Positions 62,249-64,000 of a stretch of DNA of 64,000 bases are shown here, in pieces (position 1 is the first letter of the stretch; each line of letters opens with the position of its first letter). The notes below the pieces were generated by a model that was not told the origin of the DNA, ran no database searches, and saw only the letters and a list, made by a program, of their open reading frames with translations. The stretch spans positions 1 to 64,000 of the forward strand of contig DVGM01000033.1 of assembly GCA_018712705.1 (NCBI GenBank). Reading direction: 5' to 3'. The translations under genes and the position numbers were made by a program. The DNA comes from Aphodousia faecalis. Lineage in GTDB: Bacteria > Pseudomonadota > Gammaproteobacteria > Burkholderiales > Burkholderiaceae_F.

Positions 62249-62884
62249 TTGAGTTTATTCGATAGCGCCCGATTTCGCCTTTCTGTCTCTCAGCTTCAAG
62301 GCTTGCCCGTCGGAGACGTTCCGGAGATTGCCTTTGCCGGACGCTCTAATGCGGGGAAATCGACCACCATTAACGTTCTGACACGTCAGGGACGTCTGGC
62401 TTTTGCCTCAAAGACTCCAGGACGCACGCAACTGATCAATTTTTTTGATCTCAGTGAAAAAGACGAACACGGTCACCGACAACGCGTTGCCTCGCTTGTG
62501 GACCTACCCGGCTACGGCTTTGCCAAAGCCGCCGAAGGTACACGAAAGACCTGGTCGGAATTAATTGGCGGTTATTTAGCCTCTCGGGATACGCTCACTG
62601 GTATCGTGGTTGTCATGGATGCCCGACGTCCTTTTATGCCCACCGATGAATGGGTTATTGATTTTTTAAATACCCGCCCGGTTAGGATGCACTTTTTACT
62701 CAATAAAAGTGATCAGCTCAACAACCAGGCAAAAAAAGAAACACTATACAAAGTAAGAGCCCGCGCAGCAGAAATCGGACCCCATGTTTCTGTTCAGCTT
62801 TTTTCAGGTTTGAAACGGGAAGGTGTTGACGAATTGCGCGAAACACTTTTGCGTTGGATTCGTCGCGAAGAACTTTCCGCCTGA
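62249..62884 (+). CDS. engB: Ribosome-biogenesis GTPase EngB (YsxC/YihA)
   Basis: 211-aa GTPase needed for large ribosomal subunit assembly. TTG start 62249 has GAGG 8 nt upstream, and no ATG fits better. G1 GRSNAGKS, G3 DLPGYGF and G4 NKSDQ are intact. Followed by hemB (26 nt), a standard pair in beta-proteobacteria. Confidence 0.94.
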   Translation: MSLFDSARFRLSVSQLQGLPVGDVPEIAFAGRSNAGKSTTINVLTRQGRLAFASKTPGRTQLINFFDLSEKDEHGHRQRVASLVDLPGYGFAKAAEGTRKTWSELIGGYLASRDTLTGIVVVMDARRPFMPTDEWVIDFLNTRPVRMHFLLNKSDQLNNQAKKETLYKVRARAAEIGPHVSVQLFSGLKREGVDELRETLLRWIRREELSA

Positions 62885-62910
62885 CGTTATTTTTAATAGG
62901 ACACTGATAA

Positions 62911-63927
62911 ATGCACGTCTTAGGTCATTATCCTCAAAAGCGTATGCGTCGCATGCGTCATGATGAATTCTCTCGCCGCTTAATGCGCGAAAACACGCTG
63001 ACGGCTTCAGATTTGATTTTGCCGGTTTTTGTCATGGAAGGTGAAGGCCGTCGCCAAGCCGTTCCGACCATGCCGGGAGTCGAACGAATGACGCCTGATG
63101 AACTTTGCAAAGTGGCTCAGGAAATGGTTGATCTGGGCATTCCTATGATCGCTCTTTTCCCGGCAATCGAAGATCATCTGAAAACACCCGATGGCCGCGA
63201 AGCCGCCAATCCTGACGGTTTGATTCCAAGAGTCGTTCGTATGCTCAAGGAAAAATTCCCGCAATTGGGAGTTATGTGTGACGTAGCACTTGACCCCTAC
63301 ACAACCCACGGCCAAGACGGTTTAATTGACGAAACGGGCTATATTCTCAATGACGAAACCATTGAAATGCTCGTTCAGCAATCGCTTGCTCAAGCCCGAG
63401 CAGGCGCTGACGTAGTAGCTCCTAGTGACATGATGGACGGTCGCATCGGCGTTATCCGCGAAGCTTTGGATAAAGAGGGTTTCATCCATACCCGTATCAT
63501 GGCTTATTCGGCTAAATATGCCAGTGCTTTCTATGGCCCCTTCCGTGATGCCGTAGGCTCTGCTGCCAACCTTGGTAAAAGCAATAAAGCGGTCTACCAA
63601 ATGGATCCAGCCAACAGCGATGAAGCTCTCTGGGAAGTGGGTTTAGATTTGGAAGAGGGTGCCGACATGGTTATGGTCAAACCGGGCCTACCCTACTTAG
63701 ATGTTCTGCGTCGTGTCAAGGATGAATTCCAAGCGCCGACTTTTGCCTATCACGTCAGCGGCGAATATGCCCTTTTGAAAGCCGCAGCCGCTGCAGGCTA
63801 TATCGATGAAAAGAAGTTCACGCTTGAAACCATGATGTGCTTTAAGCGCGCCGGCGCCGACGGTATCCTCACGTATTGTGCATTGGATGTCGCTCGTTGG
63901 CTCAAAGACACACCGGTTAGTCTCTAA
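62911..63927 (+). CDS. hemB: Delta-aminolevulinic acid dehydratase
   Basis: 338-aa porphobilinogen synthase. Site AGGA before ATG 62911. The active-site metal region reads CDVALDPYTTHGQDG: the three zinc cysteines of the E. coli type are replaced by an Asp/Ala pattern, as in Mg-responsive, zinc-independent enzymes. Schiff-base lysines lie in AYSAKYASAFYGPFRDAVGS and MVMVKPGLPYLD. With hemA in the window, haem synthesis by the C5 route is indicated. Confidence 0.96.
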   Translation: MHVLGHYPQKRMRRMRHDEFSRRLMRENTLTASDLILPVFVMEGEGRRQAVPTMPGVERMTPDELCKVAQEMVDLGIPMIALFPAIEDHLKTPDGREAANPDGLIPRVVRMLKEKFPQLGVMCDVALDPYTTHGQDGLIDETGYILNDETIEMLVQQSLAQARAGADVVAPSDMMDGRIGVIREALDKEGFIHTRIMAYSAKYASAFYGPFRDAVGSAANLGKSNKAVYQMDPANSDEALWEVGLDLEEGADMVMVKPGLPYLDVLRRVKDEFQAPTFAYHVSGEYALLKAAAAAGYIDEKKFTLETMMCFKRAGADGILTYCALDVARWLKDTPVSL

Positions 63928-63941
63928 AACGACCTTTTAAC

Positions 63942-63975
63942 AATGCCGCCTGAAATTTCCAGGCGGCATTATTTT
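63942..63975 (+). terminator. Terminator after hemB
   Basis: 11-bp stem AATGCCGCCTG / CAGGCGGCATT followed by ATTTT. Confidence 0.88.
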
Positions 63976-64000
63976 AATAGCCTCTCAAGCGTCTTAATTC

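Noticed and set aside
1..64000. CRISPR array, prophage, insertion sequences, toxin-antitoxin or defence island
   Set aside because: None seen: no regular repeat-spacer pattern, transposase, integrase or known defence gene in any frame.

Overview
The window is a chromosomal segment of a beta-proteobacterium, most likely a gut-adapted member of the Burkholderiales family Sutterellaceae (Sutterella/Parasutterella type). Reasons: the gene order mlaFEDACB-murA-hinT-tatABC-nif3-sspAB, rpe-gph-ung, hemA-prfA-prmC, lysA-lptM-cyaY and engB-hemB is beta-proteobacterial; base composition is moderate; an arylsulfate sulfotransferase system is present. The placement is inferred from gene content and order; no similarity search was run. 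No prophage, insertion sequence, CRISPR array or integrase was seen.

Layout. 0-6.5 kb: dsbC, a TauE/SafE permease, mltA, rpe-gph-LprI-like gene, ung, tRNA-Phe, a BOF-family periplasmic protein. 6.6-9.3 kb: an ArsR-type regulator divergent from a stand-alone HMA metal-binding protein and a Zn/Cd-type P-ATPase, with three related palindromes. 9.4-13.8 kb: a LysR regulator and assT-dsbL-dsbI, with dsbI broken by an in-frame TAA. 13.9-19.9 kb: aldehyde dehydrogenase, yhdT-panF, a C26 amidotransferase, an M20 peptidase and a DUF697-like protein. 20-23.2 kb: hemA, prfA, prmC. 23.4-31.3 kb: a peptide-type ABC importer (fused double ATPase, frameshifted) with a cytoplasmic phosphodiesterase and serB. 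31.7-35.6 kb: an orphan amino-acid binding protein, two convergent M20 amidohydrolases and a RidA protein. 36-41.5 kb: a complete 2-aminoethylphosphonate uptake and degradation operon. 41.6-46.0 kb: an accessory stretch next to tRNA-Thr with several decaying genes (flavodoxin, DUF805, GNAT) plus an EFR1 ferredoxin and an AspT/YidE-type antiporter. 46.1-55.9 kb: sspAB, nif3, tatABC, hinT, murA, the Mla lipid-transport operon and a thioesterase. 56-64 kb: PBP1a, cyaY, lptM-lysA, a second AspT/YidE antiporter, engB and hemB.

Main themes. (1) Oxidative protein folding is linked to arylsulfate metabolism: AssT is exported and oxidised by its own DsbL, but the partner DsbI reads as truncated before its second cysteine pair. 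The assT leader can fold into a hairpin that hides the ribosome-binding site. (2) Phosphorus and amino-acid salvage dominates the middle of the window. (3) Conserved beta-proteobacterial blocks are present, but biosynthetic and respiratory cassettes normally inside them are absent: trpEGDC between gph and ung, the his operon between murA and hinT, and petABC between nif3 and sspA. This fits a host-dependent, low-oxygen commensal. (4) Five genes are interrupted by single-base lesions (two nonsense codons, three 1-nt indels), and three of these cluster at 42.4-46.0 kb. Whether these are true pseudogenes or sequence errors cannot be settled from the sequence alone.
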